Source of the DNA: Ustilago trichophora
Lineage: Eukaryota; Basidiomycota; Ustilaginomycetes; Ustilaginales; Ustilaginaceae
DNA length: 64,000 nt
NCBI GenBank assembly: GCA_900323505.1
Contig: OOIN01000036.1
Location: 496,001 to 560,000 of the forward strand
Reading direction: 5' to 3'
This document shows, piece by piece, positions 1 to 10,600 of the stretch (positions are counted from its first letter, which is position 1; the number at the start of each line of letters is the position of its first letter). Both the position numbers and the translations under genes were made by a program. The notes beneath the pieces are model-generated. The model saw only the letters and a program-made list of their open reading frames with translations. It was not told the DNA's origin and ran no database searches.

Positions 1-1060
1 CTTCTGCGCTTTCTTTGAGAATTTTCGAGGCATAAAAGGTCGCTTGCTCCAACTCGTTTCCTTCTTCTCTTCCTCATCCTACCATCACTTCCTCGATAAC
101 GTCTTTGACAACATCTTCCAACCATCACCGTCTGCATCGTGTTCGTCTTCGTCGTATCTTCGCCGCCATCAGCCTTGCACTGCCGACCGTGTTTCTTCTG
201 AACAGCCTTTCCCTTCAACCTTGTGTTTCGTCCTCGTCCATCTTCCTCGCCCATGAACCCTTCCACCTTCCCTTTGAGCTTCTCGATTTCTCCCTTCTCC
301 CTCTCTCCCCTCTTCTCCCCACAACTTTCTTTTCTGGACCTAATTCTGCCCGCTCTGCACTCTTCTAAGTCGTAGCGGTTCCTGGTGAGGGTCCCACAGT
401 AAATCATTTGCACTCTCGAGTGCAGGTGAGGCAGATTTGGTGGTACGGCGTTCTACACATTCGCTACGCTGCTGGATGTGTCAGCCATATTCGATCTCAG
501 CTTGTACCTCTGTTTGGCTGGGCGCTTTGGCAGTTTCTCCTGCTGGTTACTGTAACAGGTGCTGGCATCTTATGGGGATTCTGTTTGTCCCTGTTGACGG
601 GTCTTGGTCGATTTGGCAACATTTTCTTATTTTTTGCATTTGTTCTTTGGCTGCTTTGTCTATTATGTGATAGCGGCTCTTGTTGGGAATCAAAGAAGTT
701 CTTACTTGATCGTGATAGACGTTTGTGTGCCCAGCGTGATGTGTGTACAGTGATGAGGGCGTTGGTGGGCCCGATGTATCGGGGATCCATTGGCGTCGAG
801 GCTGCGCTGACAGGTGTCTCGATTTTGGCCGCGGCGGTGAACCCTCTTTTCCGGCAAAAAAAAGTGCGCCTTCCACCGGAAATCGAGTGCTAACCCCACG
901 GACACTCGGAATGACTCTGTCAGAAAGCAAGGAGCCGGACTAAAGCATGCGGTTACAGTATACAGTACACATGTGGACACGGCCGCCGCGTGGCTTGGAC
1001 GTTGATTGACGGCCTCGATGACTCGCATGCTCTGCTTGATGACCATCACATAACCTCTAC
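1..1060. other. Left-edge intergenic region, no supported gene
   Basis: No reading frame here with an ATG start looks like a protein. The first 400 bases are strongly CT-rich on the plus strand, like the leaders of genes elsewhere in this window. An A/T-rich CATAAAAGG element lies near position 31. This may be the promoter and leader of the MFS transporter gene that starts at 1061, or the edge of a gene beyond the window. The frame at 408-893 has no ATG start and resembles nothing I recognise. Confidence 0.5.
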
Positions 1061-2692
1061 ATGGCTGTACTTGGAGCGCTGCTGCCAAGGATGACTGTTG
1101 TCGCTGCCGCCAGTACGGCGAAGAGCGGGGTCACTTGCACACCTTGGAGCGACAGTATCAGCGTCGCTGCGTCCGAGGATGCGATCATGCCAGCGACGGA
1201 TGACAAGAAGCCATCCGTTGGCCATGATCCTCTTTCAACATTGCCCGACCTCGCCATGGTTGAGCTGGGCATTACTCCAACTTCTGGCACCACCACACCC
1301 ATTTCAACACATCCGCTCTACCCAACTGTCGCATCCGACCACGTTCCTCCAATCATACAAAGCGGCATCGTCTTACTTCTCAACTTTCTTCTCAACATGA
1401 CATTCTTCATCATTGTCCCCACCTCGGCCGCCTACGCCAACGAGCTCGGTGCCTCCACCTGGTTCTCCGGACTTACCATTGGCATCTCGACATTGATCGC
1501 AGGTGTATTCCTCGTCCCCTTCTCCAAGCGGTACAAGCGTGTATATCGTTTCCCCATCCTCTTTAGCTCGGTTTGCATCCTCATTGGAGAAGTCGTCTAC
1601 GCGCTGGCAGGAGCGGCAGATACGGCGTGGCTCATGTTTGTGGGTCGTATCATCCTTGGTGCTGGATTCGTTAGCTGGATGTATGTCAAAAAATACATGA
1701 CGGATGCAGCCGTGGTAGGTGCGCAGAAGAGAACCATGATGAGCGCCTGTCTGGTCACCACCCAGGTAGGCGGCATGGCGGTGGGACCTTATATAGGTGG
1801 ATTGCTGTCGAAAAACATTCGACCCATGACGGATCAGGATCGTTTGTGGAACGGGTTTACTGCTAGCGGATGGTTGATGGCCGGCATCTTTGCGCTTTTC
1901 TTTGTTGCTACGTGGTTGGTATGCAAGGATCCAGCTGTTGATGCTGTTGCATCGCAGCAAGTAGAGGTAGAGCTCGGGGCTGTATCGACCACAGATGCGG
2001 CAAGCAAACCATCAGCCAACAAGGATGCAAGACAAGAAGAACCAACACTACGATCCATGATGCGAGATCTCGACGCAACCCAAAAATTCTCGGTAGCGAC
2101 CATGTGCTGGTTTAGCATGGTCAACTTTCTCGTCTTGGGAGCTTGGGAGGCCAACATCCCTGTATTCGGTCATTTGCGCTTTGGGTGGTCGGAGTACAAT
2201 GCTGGAAACGTCATCGCGCTTGGAGGTCTAGCTACGATGCCCATCCTGTTCGCACTTGTATTTGCGGCCAAGTATGTTCAAGATCGACTGATTCTTGCGG
2301 CAGGACTGCTGTTGGGCCTACTGGGGCTTTGTTTACATATGGGCACATTGGAGAGTCGAGCAAAGTCGGCGGTGGATCAATTGGGCAATTTGAGAGAGCT
2401 CAACTTTGGATCGTTCTTCACAAGCTGGTTCTTGGTGGCTTTAGGGTACAACATGTTGACGACGGTGACGTTGAGTCTGCTGTCCAAGCAGATACCGGCG
2501 AAATACAATGAACTGACAAGTACGGTGATTCAGCTGAGCAACTACTCGGGGAGGATCTCGGGAGCATTGTGGGGCTCGACGATCTACCAGGTTGGACAGT
2601 TTGGTATTGTCAGTTTGGAGTTGGCAGTGACGCTGATTGGTACTTGTCTGATTGGATTCATGTGGCGTAAGATGGATGTTGGGAGGGGCTAG
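1061..2692 (+). CDS. Major facilitator superfamily transporter
   Basis: A 543-residue integral membrane protein. The first ~100 residues are hydrophilic and Ser/Thr-rich. About 11-12 hydrophobic helices follow, with a charged cytoplasmic loop near residues 290-340 (SQQVEVELGAVSTTDAASKP region) separating two halves, as in MFS carriers. The loop after helix 2 carries a basic stretch (FSKRYKRVYRFP) at the position of the MFS RxxxR signature, and GRIILGAGFVSWMYVKKYM resembles the helix 4 region. The overall look recalls the MFSD8/CLN7-like vacuolar or lysosomal branch, but the substrate cannot be told from sequence. I used the first ATG at 1061; an in-frame Met at codon 43 (1187) would remove part of the soluble extension. 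No intron is needed. Confidence 0.85.
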   Translation: MAVLGALLPRMTVVAAASTAKSGVTCTPWSDSISVAASEDAIMPATDDKKPSVGHDPLSTLPDLAMVELGITPTSGTTTPISTHPLYPTVASDHVPPIIQSGIVLLLNFLLNMTFFIIVPTSAAYANELGASTWFSGLTIGISTLIAGVFLVPFSKRYKRVYRFPILFSSVCILIGEVVYALAGAADTAWLMFVGRIILGAGFVSWMYVKKYMTDAAVVGAQKRTMMSACLVTTQVGGMAVGPYIGGLLSKNIRPMTDQDRLWNGFTASGWLMAGIFALFFVATWLVCKDPAVDAVASQQVEVELGAVSTTDAASKPSANKDARQEEPTLRSMMRDLDATQKFSVATMCWFSMVNFLVLGAWEANIPVFGHLRFGWSEYNAGNVIALGGLATMPILFALVFAAKYVQDRLILAAGLLLGLLGLCLHMGTLESRAKSAVDQLGNLRELNFGSFFTSWFLVALGYNMLTTVTLSLLSKQIPAKYNELTSTVIQLSNYSGRISGALWGSTIYQVGQFGIVSLELAVTLIGTCLIGFMWRKMDVGRG

Positions 2693-4043
2693 AGAAAGTG
2701 TAGACAATACGATGTGTGTTCAGTATAGTATAGTATAGTATAGCTGGGATCTGTCGCGTGGGCAACCTTGCTCGGAAGCATAACTTTATCAGACCCTATG
2801 AGCTCATAGACTCGTGGAAGAGTGACAGACTGGATGAGATAGAGTTCGGACGCCGCAACACAACCCGCTTGCACCAGGCATCTACAGTACAGTAAAAGGA
2901 AGATTTGGAGCAAGCTTTGAGTTATGAGCGTATCACCACAAAGATGTTGCGGTCGGCTATTTGAAGAAATGGAGCCCCTATTTGTAGAGGTCGTGACAGC
3001 CAGACGCGTTGTTGGCCTTTTGACTCTTGTTTGTTTCCAAGCTCACGTGGTTGATTTGACTGCATCATTGGCAAACGAGAAGAGCCTGTCACTCTGCTGT
3101 TGCGAGCTGGAGAAAGATAGAGATAGGAGCTGGGATGTTTTGCTCGTATCACAAGACCAAGTCTCGATCGGCATCTATGCTTTGACATGACCTTGTGTCA
3201 TTGACCCCCAACAAAACCAATCTCTTCCTGTTCGGACCACAAGCCCAAGTGCTGAGCATGTTTTTCCCACGCATCCATCCCTCTTCCACCAGCGCGCGCG
3301 ATCGGATGGCATACCGATGACGGTCAGAGACAGTTTGTGTGTGTGTGTGTGTATGACACGACTCGTCAAACGGCTCAATTCCGATGTGCCCATTTGATCG
3401 TCGATGCTGCTTTCTCTCACCGCCACAAACAAAAGGACAGCAGTGTACTGCAACTCTCACAGCTCTCGAATTTCAGGGTCTCAACGACGACGCGTCCGTG
3501 TTGGACCCTCTCTCTCAAAGTGTACCCCCCAAAATCACATCTCTCTTGTGTGTCTCAGACTTTCCCACGCCGAGTTGCTGCGAAAAAAAGCTGCATCTTC
3601 GCTCCACATTTCACACACACACACACACTTTGAGAGCTTTGCAGCTGAGGTGGGGTTCAGCCTATCTTGATCCTCATCATCGATCGCATCATCCTTGCTT
3701 CTGCCCTTCATCACCATCTGTGATTGGATTCAACTCGACGACCTACTCAAGCTATTCTATCACAATTATCATTCGTTGTCGTCTTCGAGACTCGCCCCCA
3801 TCAACATCGCATCAATCACCAAGCAACACAAATCCAAAATAACCAAGCAAGTATTCCAAAGCGCTGCCGAGCAACAACTCCACCCCATCTCGCCCACCAA
3901 TCCCCATGGTCCCCTCGCGCATCCTGCTAATCGCTGTCTAAGCAGCAAGCGATAAAGCCCAGTCTACTGCATCGCACCCACATCCTTGTTCATCGCTCCG
4001 CAGTATCTTGAACCCAAATACATCCGCACACGACGCCACTGCT
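2693..4043. other. Intergenic region and CT-rich leader of the RhoGAP gene
   Basis: It contains the 3' end of the MFS gene with an (AGTAT)4 tract near 2722-2742, a (GT)n tract near 3333-3352, an (AC)n tract near 3613-3630, and a CT/CA-rich stretch from 3660 to 4040 that probably is the 5' untranslated leader of the downstream RhoGAP gene. Several open frames exist here, but they start at non-ATG codons or have repetitive His/Thr composition. I see no convincing gene. Confidence 0.5.
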
Positions 4044-7000
4044 ATGTCCGTTCTTGTCGCAAACATGGCCTCACCACCACATTCAAATATGCTCGAACCC
4101 GACCAAGACTCTCCCGGCTCCTCTGGTTTCAACACGCCCATCTCTACACCTTCAGGTCAACACACCCCCGCAGCTGGATACCGCACCGCTGTCGGCACTC
4201 TCTCCAACGCATTTGCCTCGCTTTGGGGAACCTACAACCAGCAGCAGCAACAGCGTGAAAGCGGACCCTCCCGACTACAACCCCCTTCGTCCAGCATCCA
4301 TACGCCCAACGACTCTCCTGGCCCATCTATCCCAGGCGGCTGGGGAAACTTGCTCAGCTGGGGCCCCGCAGCAGGCGGACAAAAGACTACCACCGTACGC
4401 AAATCGGCTTCTCCCTCGCGTCCTCCAGTGTCGGCTCGCTCGAGAGGCGCCATCCCTTTCAACATCTCGGCCCCTCTCGAAGCGGGGACCAATGAAAAGC
4501 TCGAAGCGGACAAGGCCGAAGGATCCAGTACTGTACAGACGCAAAGGCGGAGCGAAACCGTGGCAGGTCCACGTCTTTCGCCAACAAGCTCGCCCCGTCG
4601 CAGACCGCTCGCAGGCATCTTTGAAGATTTAGGCACACCATCACCACCCCGTACACCAGCTTCGCGCTCCCCCGCATCGCCCAGAAACCAGTCCCGCGAC
4701 CTTCCACCCGCATCGCCTTCGTTGAAGGACGAATCTCCCAGCGGAGCGTACGCGACGCTCTCTAGGTTGCAATCCAAACCTTCAGTCAGCAAACTTCGAT
4801 CCGGCTCTGGCTTCCTCTGGCCCTCTGCTCCACCATCCAACGGCGATCAAAACACTACATCCGCTACGCAACCTCGACCAGCCGCCAACTGGACCGAAGC
4901 CATCGCTCGAGCTGAAAAGCTCGACTCTTACGTCCGTCGCATCGTCTTCCAAGCCGGACTCGACTACGAGACACGCCCTATGGTCGTCCTCGCCGCATGC
5001 TGCCTTCCCGATCCCAAGCAAGTCGACTACGACGCTCTCCTAGATCGCATCATGGACACGATGGATCTCTTTGTCGAAAACGACTACACCGTCATCTACT
5101 TTGCCGGTGGTGGACATCATCGTCCCAATTGGAACTGGATCTGGCGCGCCTATCGCCGACTCGACCGACGATTCCGCAAAAACTTGAAAAAGCTCTACAT
5201 TGTTCATCCCACCTTCTTTACCCGATCGTTGCTGCAGTTCGTCAACACGGGAGCCTACTTTGTCTCGCCCAAATTCTCCAAAAAGGTTTCGCAGCTGTAT
5301 ACGCTAAGTGCCCTGGCGCAACATGTGCCCTTGACACAGATCGATATCCCGCCAGAGGTGCTGCAGTGGAATACGAGGTATGAGAAGCAGGTGGATCTGC
5401 CCACCAAACGTGCAGCCCAAGGTAGCAGTGGGGATAAGGTGTTCGGTGTAGATCTCGTCCAGCTTATGGGAGAGTACGGTGAGAGCGGAGGCGTGCCGAG
5501 GGTGGTTCGCGATTGTGTTGAGGCCATCTTGGGCGATTTCGACGGCATCCGCCCAGCAGAGGTCGAAGGGATTTTCCGTAGATCCCCTAGCTCCGCGTTG
5601 CTCAAGACCGCACAGGAGAGCTACGACCGTGGACATCCGGTCAGTTTGGAGCAGTACCGCGATCCCCACATCCCCGCGGTCTTGCTCAAAGTGTTTCTGC
5701 GATCGCTACCTCGGCCCATCTTCCCGGCAAGCATGTACAGCCTCATCCGCGCCTGCCCGCCACCACCCCATCCCTCGAGCAACGATCAAGCACAAGCGCA
5801 AGAAACCATCGACTACCTCCGCACCCGTCTTCTCCCTTCCATCGAACCCGCCTGCTCCGGCATCTTGCTCAGCTACGTCCTCGAGATGCTGCATCGCGTA
5901 TCCCAGCACAGCTCCACCAACAAGATGGATGCTTCCAACCTTGCCACGGTCATTGCGCCCAACCTTGTCTCGAGCGGCAACGCCATCAAGGACGTCATGA
6001 TCTGCCGCGTCGAAGGCATCCCTTCCATGTCATCGTCGCAACCACAGACACCGCAACGATCCCCCCACGTGCGCAAGGCGAGTCTTTCAGGCAGCACCAG
6101 TGATGTTGCAAGTAATACGACGTTGGGGTCGATCTTGCGCTTCTGCATAGAGCGGTATTACGAAATTTTCGATGAGATCAGCTTCACCGCTCCCATGCAG
6201 AATAGCGTCCAGGAGCTGGTGGATGATTTGGGCAAGACTGCTGCTGCTGCAGAGGAAGCAGAAGATGATTTCAGCCGATCGCCGAGCGTTGCCAGTCGTA
6301 AAAGGCTGCCGAGCGTCTACGATACGCCTTCGAGTGGGTTGGGTCTGGGTGGTTGGCATAGGAGGGGGGAGAGTGGGAATTCGGAATGGTCGCAATCGTC
6401 GACGCCCTGGGGCACCCCTGGCACGATGTGGAACAATGCCGAGCACGAGGGCGAAGATGACGACAAGAAATCGGGCATCACAGGTCGTAGCATCGCCTCC
6501 AAGGGAGATGGATATCGTGCACCAAGTGGATTTCACAGAGGTACGATTGGAAGGAATTCATCGGGATCTTTGAGGCTCACCAAAGGTAGACTGGGATCCA
6601 ATACGAATCTCAGGGGTAGCTTCACACCGGTGACCACTGCAACTGCGGCAATGGGTAGGAGTTCGGGGTTGGCGATGAGTAGTACTACTCCCACCAGCTC
6701 TTTCTTCTCTACGGCAGCGATTACCGCAGCTGATAGTACAGATGGATTGACGGGTCAACCGAGCGGAGTAGCTTTAACAGGCACAAATGCTACGGCGACC
6801 TTTAGCAGTCCGTCCACGGTTACATCCGCGCCTGCGATCGTTGGATTCACGTCTATCGCTCCATCCTCAGCCTCTACCTCAGCTGTACAAATGGGCAGCA
6901 ACAGCGCCGTCCACACCCCTTCCTCAGCTTCATCTTCCCCGATCCTGACCATTGCAGCGTGGAAGCACACCGCCACCTCGCCAACAACAAACCACCTCTC

Positions 7001-7178
7001 GTTAGGCTCACCCCCATCTACCACCACCACCACCACCACCACCACCACCACCACCACCACCGCCACCGCCACTTCAACTGCCGCTTTGGGACGCAGAAAG
7101 AGCATTCGACGAGAACTAAGCGAAGTGGCCGAGGCAGAAGATGATGTATCGCTGTCGGAACACGATACGACTTTCTAG
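4044..7178 (+). CDS. Rho GTPase-activating protein with Sec14/CRAL-TRIO-like domain
   Basis: A 1044-residue protein. Residues 1-285 are low-complexity Ser/Pro-rich. Residues ~290-450 form a divergent CRAL-TRIO (Sec14-like) domain (VVLAACCLPD, DYTVIYFAGGG, LKKLYIVHPTFFTR). Residues ~462-715 are a RhoGAP domain with the arginine finger in GIFRRSP (Arg512) and the conserved ASNLATVIAPNLV segment. A Ser/Gly/Thr-rich tail follows, including 14 consecutive Thr near residue 1000, and then an acidic C-terminus. The order Sec14 then RhoGAP matches the ARHGAP1/p50RhoGAP and yeast Ecm25 arrangement. The expected activity is stimulating GTP hydrolysis by Rho/Cdc42-type GTPases at membranes, affecting polarity. 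The start is the ATG at 4044 (MSVLVANM); the frame extends 12 codons upstream without an ATG. A ~45-residue low-complexity insertion splits the C-terminal part of the GAP domain. Confidence 0.88.
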   Translation: MSVLVANMASPPHSNMLEPDQDSPGSSGFNTPISTPSGQHTPAAGYRTAVGTLSNAFASLWGTYNQQQQQRESGPSRLQPPSSSIHTPNDSPGPSIPGGWGNLLSWGPAAGGQKTTTVRKSASPSRPPVSARSRGAIPFNISAPLEAGTNEKLEADKAEGSSTVQTQRRSETVAGPRLSPTSSPRRRPLAGIFEDLGTPSPPRTPASRSPASPRNQSRDLPPASPSLKDESPSGAYATLSRLQSKPSVSKLRSGSGFLWPSAPPSNGDQNTTSATQPRPAANWTEAIARAEKLDSYVRRIVFQAGLDYETRPMVVLAACCLPDPKQVDYDALLDRIMDTMDLFVENDYTVIYFAGGGHHRPNWNWIWRAYRRLDRRFRKNLKKLYIVHPTFFTRSLLQFVNTGAYFVSPKFSKKVSQLYTLSALAQHVPLTQIDIPPEVLQWNTRYEKQVDLPTKRAAQGSSGDKVFGVDLVQLMGEYGESGGVPRVVRDCVEAILGDFDGIRPAEVEGIFRRSPSSALLKTAQESYDRGHPVSLEQYRDPHIPAVLLKVFLRSLPRPIFPASMYSLIRACPPPPHPSSNDQAQAQETIDYLRTRLLPSIEPACSGILLSYVLEMLHRVSQHSSTNKMDASNLATVIAPNLVSSGNAIKDVMICRVEGIPSMSSSQPQTPQRSPHVRKASLSGSTSDVASNTTLGSILRFCIERYYEIFDEISFTAPMQNSVQELVDDLGKTAAAAEEAEDDFSRSPSVASRKRLPSVYDTPSSGLGLGGWHRRGESGNSEWSQSSTPWGTPGTMWNNAEHEGEDDDKKSGITGRSIASKGDGYRAPSGFHRGTIGRNSSGSLRLTKGRLGSNTNLRGSFTPVTTATAAMGRSSGLAMSSTTPTSSFFSTAAITAADSTDGLTGQPSGVALTGTNATATFSSPSTVTSAPAIVGFTSIAPSSASTSAVQMGSNSAVHTPSSASSSPILTIAAWKHTATSPTTNHLSLGSPPSTTTTTTTTTTTTTTATATSTAALGRRKSIRRELSEVAEAEDDVSLSEHDTTF
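7020..7061 (+). repeat. (ACC)14 microsatellite inside the RhoGAP gene
   Basis: Fourteen ACC units encode an uninterrupted run of 14 threonines near the C-terminus of the RhoGAP protein and are followed by imperfect GCC/ACC units. The tract is pure, so it is likely to vary in length between strains. Confidence 0.95.
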
Positions 7179-7638
7179 AACATTTCGGCCAGATTCTCCA
7201 TCTTGGTCTCATTCATAGCTGGAGCTTTCATTTAGTACTTTTCGTACGGTGTTGTATCTAGTCAGGTCGTAATGGGACATGATGTCACAGGAATGGTTCA
7301 TCATGGGGGGTGGCTCCGAGGTGGATATTTCCTCTTTTTTCAGGATATGAATGGTACAATTTATGTATTTGAAACGCTCAGCAAACTTGAGAATCAAAAA
7401 CAGGCGCAGTTTAAGTAACTGTGAGAAAAGATGCACACAAGCTCGACCTTCTTCTCATGCAACTCGACCAGTCACGGTGTTAGATGGGCATCTTAGAGTT
7501 GCATCACTCTTTGCCATGCGTCATTCTCACCTTCTCACGTTTGACCCCTGCACACACCAAACCAAAAGAAAAAATCAAAAAAAAATCCTGGTGTACCATC
7601 ATTTCTGTACTCAAAACAAGGAACAGTTGTGTGTGTTC
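7179..7638. other. Convergent 3' intergenic region
   Basis: This lies between the ends of the RhoGAP gene (plus) and the Yta7-like gene (minus). It holds A/T-rich stretches (near 7561-7590) as expected for 3' untranslated regions. I see no gene. Confidence 0.6.
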
Positions 7639-10600
7639 TCAACCTTGAATCCTGCCCATCTCCTTACCTCTCAACCTCAATTCGCGCCCGACGGCAGCCT
7701 CGCTCTTATCCGCAATCTCGATCAATTTGCCAATCAACTCGTCGCGATTCCAATCCGCCCGATGCGTCCAGATCGCGTTGAAGCACGACGCTCGCAGACG
7801 AGAGAGTTGGTCAATGTTGTACGTGGACGTAGAGGTGAGGATGCGGTTGAGGAGGTGGGTGTATGCGGCTGTTGTGTATGTGAGTGGTGGATGAGGCGGT
7901 GGCTGTGGAGTTGCGGTTGGGATGGGTTCGACGGTGGTGTTGGTAGTGTTGGATACGCCGTCGGCGGGGGCGGTGGTGTGGGATGTGGTGGCGGGAGTAG
8001 GTGAGGTAAGGCGGGCGCGCTTTCGTGCTTCCTCCTCACCACCCTCGGCAGAAGTAGAGGATGGGTTGAAGGACGATTCCACTTGCATATCCGAAACTGA
8101 GCTCTCCGCCACTTCATCAGCGGCAGCGGCAGCAGCAGCAGCAGCAGTGCTAGTGGTGGCGGCGGTAGAGGTAGACGCTTCGCCCATCTGTCCACTGACA
8201 CTTCGTTGCCTCTTATTACCCCTCTCTTCCAGACCTGCAGCCTCGGGCTCCTTACCGGCAATCCTGGCACTGGACCTCTCGCCCTTTGCCAATTCTGCCT
8301 TCTTTGCCGCTGCCTCCTCGGCACTCTGCTTGGCTTTGATCTTGGCCTCTTCTGCCTCCTGCTCCCTCGCCATCTGCCTCAGCGCCATACGGTCGCACTC
8401 CTCTTTGAATCCAGCGTCGATATACTGGTCCATCAGGACAATGGCCAAATTCCTCAATTGGTGCGCTTTGAACACTCGATCCTGGTCCACCTCTGCTGCT
8501 TCCTCGGCGTTCTGCACAATCTTGTGGATGTCGGCCATGAATCCAGAGCAGGAGAGATAGCCGTTGTAGTAGAGTCGTTTTTGCATCTTCTCGAGGTTCA
8601 TGGTCCAGATGGGCATGGTGCGGGTGACGTAGTCTTGTTCGATGGCGTCGGTCGCATCGGCAGTGCCATTGGGGGCAGAGGCAAGGATGGTATTCGGCTC
8701 CGCGATGGTGGACAAAGTTGCGTGGGGGGTGGCAGGGGCAGGCGTGATGGTGGATGTGGCATCGGTGGCAGCGACGCCATTGGGTTGAGAGGCTGGAGGG
8801 ATAGCTTCGGTGCTTCCGTCTGCCGGTGGAAAGATTCCATAGTTTTTGTCGAGACCGGCAACGGCAGCGAGGAAGGCCTCGCTAGACATCGGCACATCTC
8901 CATCATTTCCAAACATCGCACCTCCGTTCTCGCCGGCGGCAGCTTCACCAATGTTCTCCTCAGCCTTGATCTCGGCAATCGTGCCTGGCGGTGTGCCCAT
9001 AAACTGAGCAGCCGTGATGCCGCGCTTGGCCGCGATCTCGGCGTCAGTCTCGAGCATGCTTCGATCTTCTGCTTCGTCGTTTGTCGCCTCTGCCGCCTGC
9101 TGAGCCGCCGCACCGGGTCGGTAGTACCGCAACTCGACCGTGATCTTGCCCTTCTCGCGCTTCCAATCAAAAGTCTGTGTAAGCTCCCTGAGGTTGTACT
9201 CGTCCCACACATCGCGGGTGAACTTTTTGAACTTCTTCCTCAGCTCGGCCAACACCGGACCAAGGCGGTACTTGAGATGCTCGAGCAGCTTCGCGTCGTT
9301 GTCAGCCTGCTGTTGCAACTCGGCCTGAGTCAACTTGCGTGGTGGGCGAGGTGGCGCCTTTGGCAGTTCCTCGAGAATGCGCTTGCGGCGGGGGAGGGCG
9401 TCGGGGAACTCGGTAGGAGGTCGAATGACATGATCGAAAATCTCCTTGAAGAATTCGCTTCGGCTCTCTTGGTCCGGTCGAGGGATCTCCACGACGTCGT
9501 CGTCGAGGAAGTCGAACCACGAATGCACCTCCTCGTCGAGCTCGTCCAGGGGTGCCTCGGCAATACCGAGGAGCATAACGGGGTCGGCATCCGTGAGACC
9601 ATCGAGAAGCGCCTTGAAGGTGGTCTTGACGCTTTCAGAGACGGAACGCGACCAGTGAACGATACCGGGGATGTAGAGCACGCTGGGTTTGTGTCGCTTG
9701 GCCTCGACAAAGAGCTGGATGATGGCAGCTTCGGGTGTGCGAGCGCTGTCGCCGAGCAAAGTGCCAATGTCGAGCGACTGGACGTGGTAGCCTTCGAGAT
9801 GTTGCAACAGCGCAGCGCCAACAGCACCTTGACCCATACCGACGTCGCCGTGCACGAGCATGCGCGGGCGGTAGACACGCTGGGCCTCGAACGACTGCAA
9901 CAGCATCTCACGGCCAAAGCCTCGGTCTCCAGCAAGCATGTCGGCTGCCGAGAGACCAGAAGTCAACCCCTTGGGAACAAAGGTGTCGTCCTCCCAGAGC
10001 GCCTCCTCCAGTGGATTTCGCTTTGAAACTGGCGGCAGGATTCTGTCCAGAACCGCAATCGCATCTTGCACCACGGATCCGAGCAACGGAGCCAACCTCT
10101 CGGGCAGAGGAGCGGCAGCCGAAGCGCTCGCTCGTGCAGACGAGGGGACGATCTTGTTGACCGACATCATAAAGTCCTTGGCATCCACCTGAATCGAAGC
10201 GGGGTCCAAAAGCAAGCGATCGGTTGTCGAGTAGATTTGCGGATATCGTCTTTGGATGGCATTGAGCGCAGCCTCGGTACAGAGTGCACGCAAGTCGGCA
10301 CCTCCGTACCCCTTTGTCACCTCGGCCAGTCTTGCTTTGAAGTCGTCATCCAGTGGAGGCTCCCATTTGCGGGTGTGGATGTTGATGATGCTCTTGCGTG
10401 CTTCGAGCGAAGGCAAGGGGAAGTAAAACTCTCGATCGAAACGACCGGGACGACGCAGTGCTGGATCGACGCTATCAGGTCGATTGGTAGCTCCGATGAC
10501 CACGACCTGTCCACGTCCATCCATACCGTCCATGAGCGCCAGCATGGTACTGACGATGCTGGCGTGGATCTGGTCCTGCTTGCTGGAACGCACAGGTGCG

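Noticed and set aside
408..893. Hydrophobic 161-codon frame near the left edge
   Set aside because: No ATG start, no family resemblance, and the Trp/Cys/Phe-rich composition looks like translated T/G-rich non-coding DNA.
8206..10026. 606-codon plus-strand open frame opposite the Yta7-like gene
   Set aside because: It is antisense to a strongly conserved AAA ATPase. Its composition mirrors the coding strand and it shows no domain of its own.
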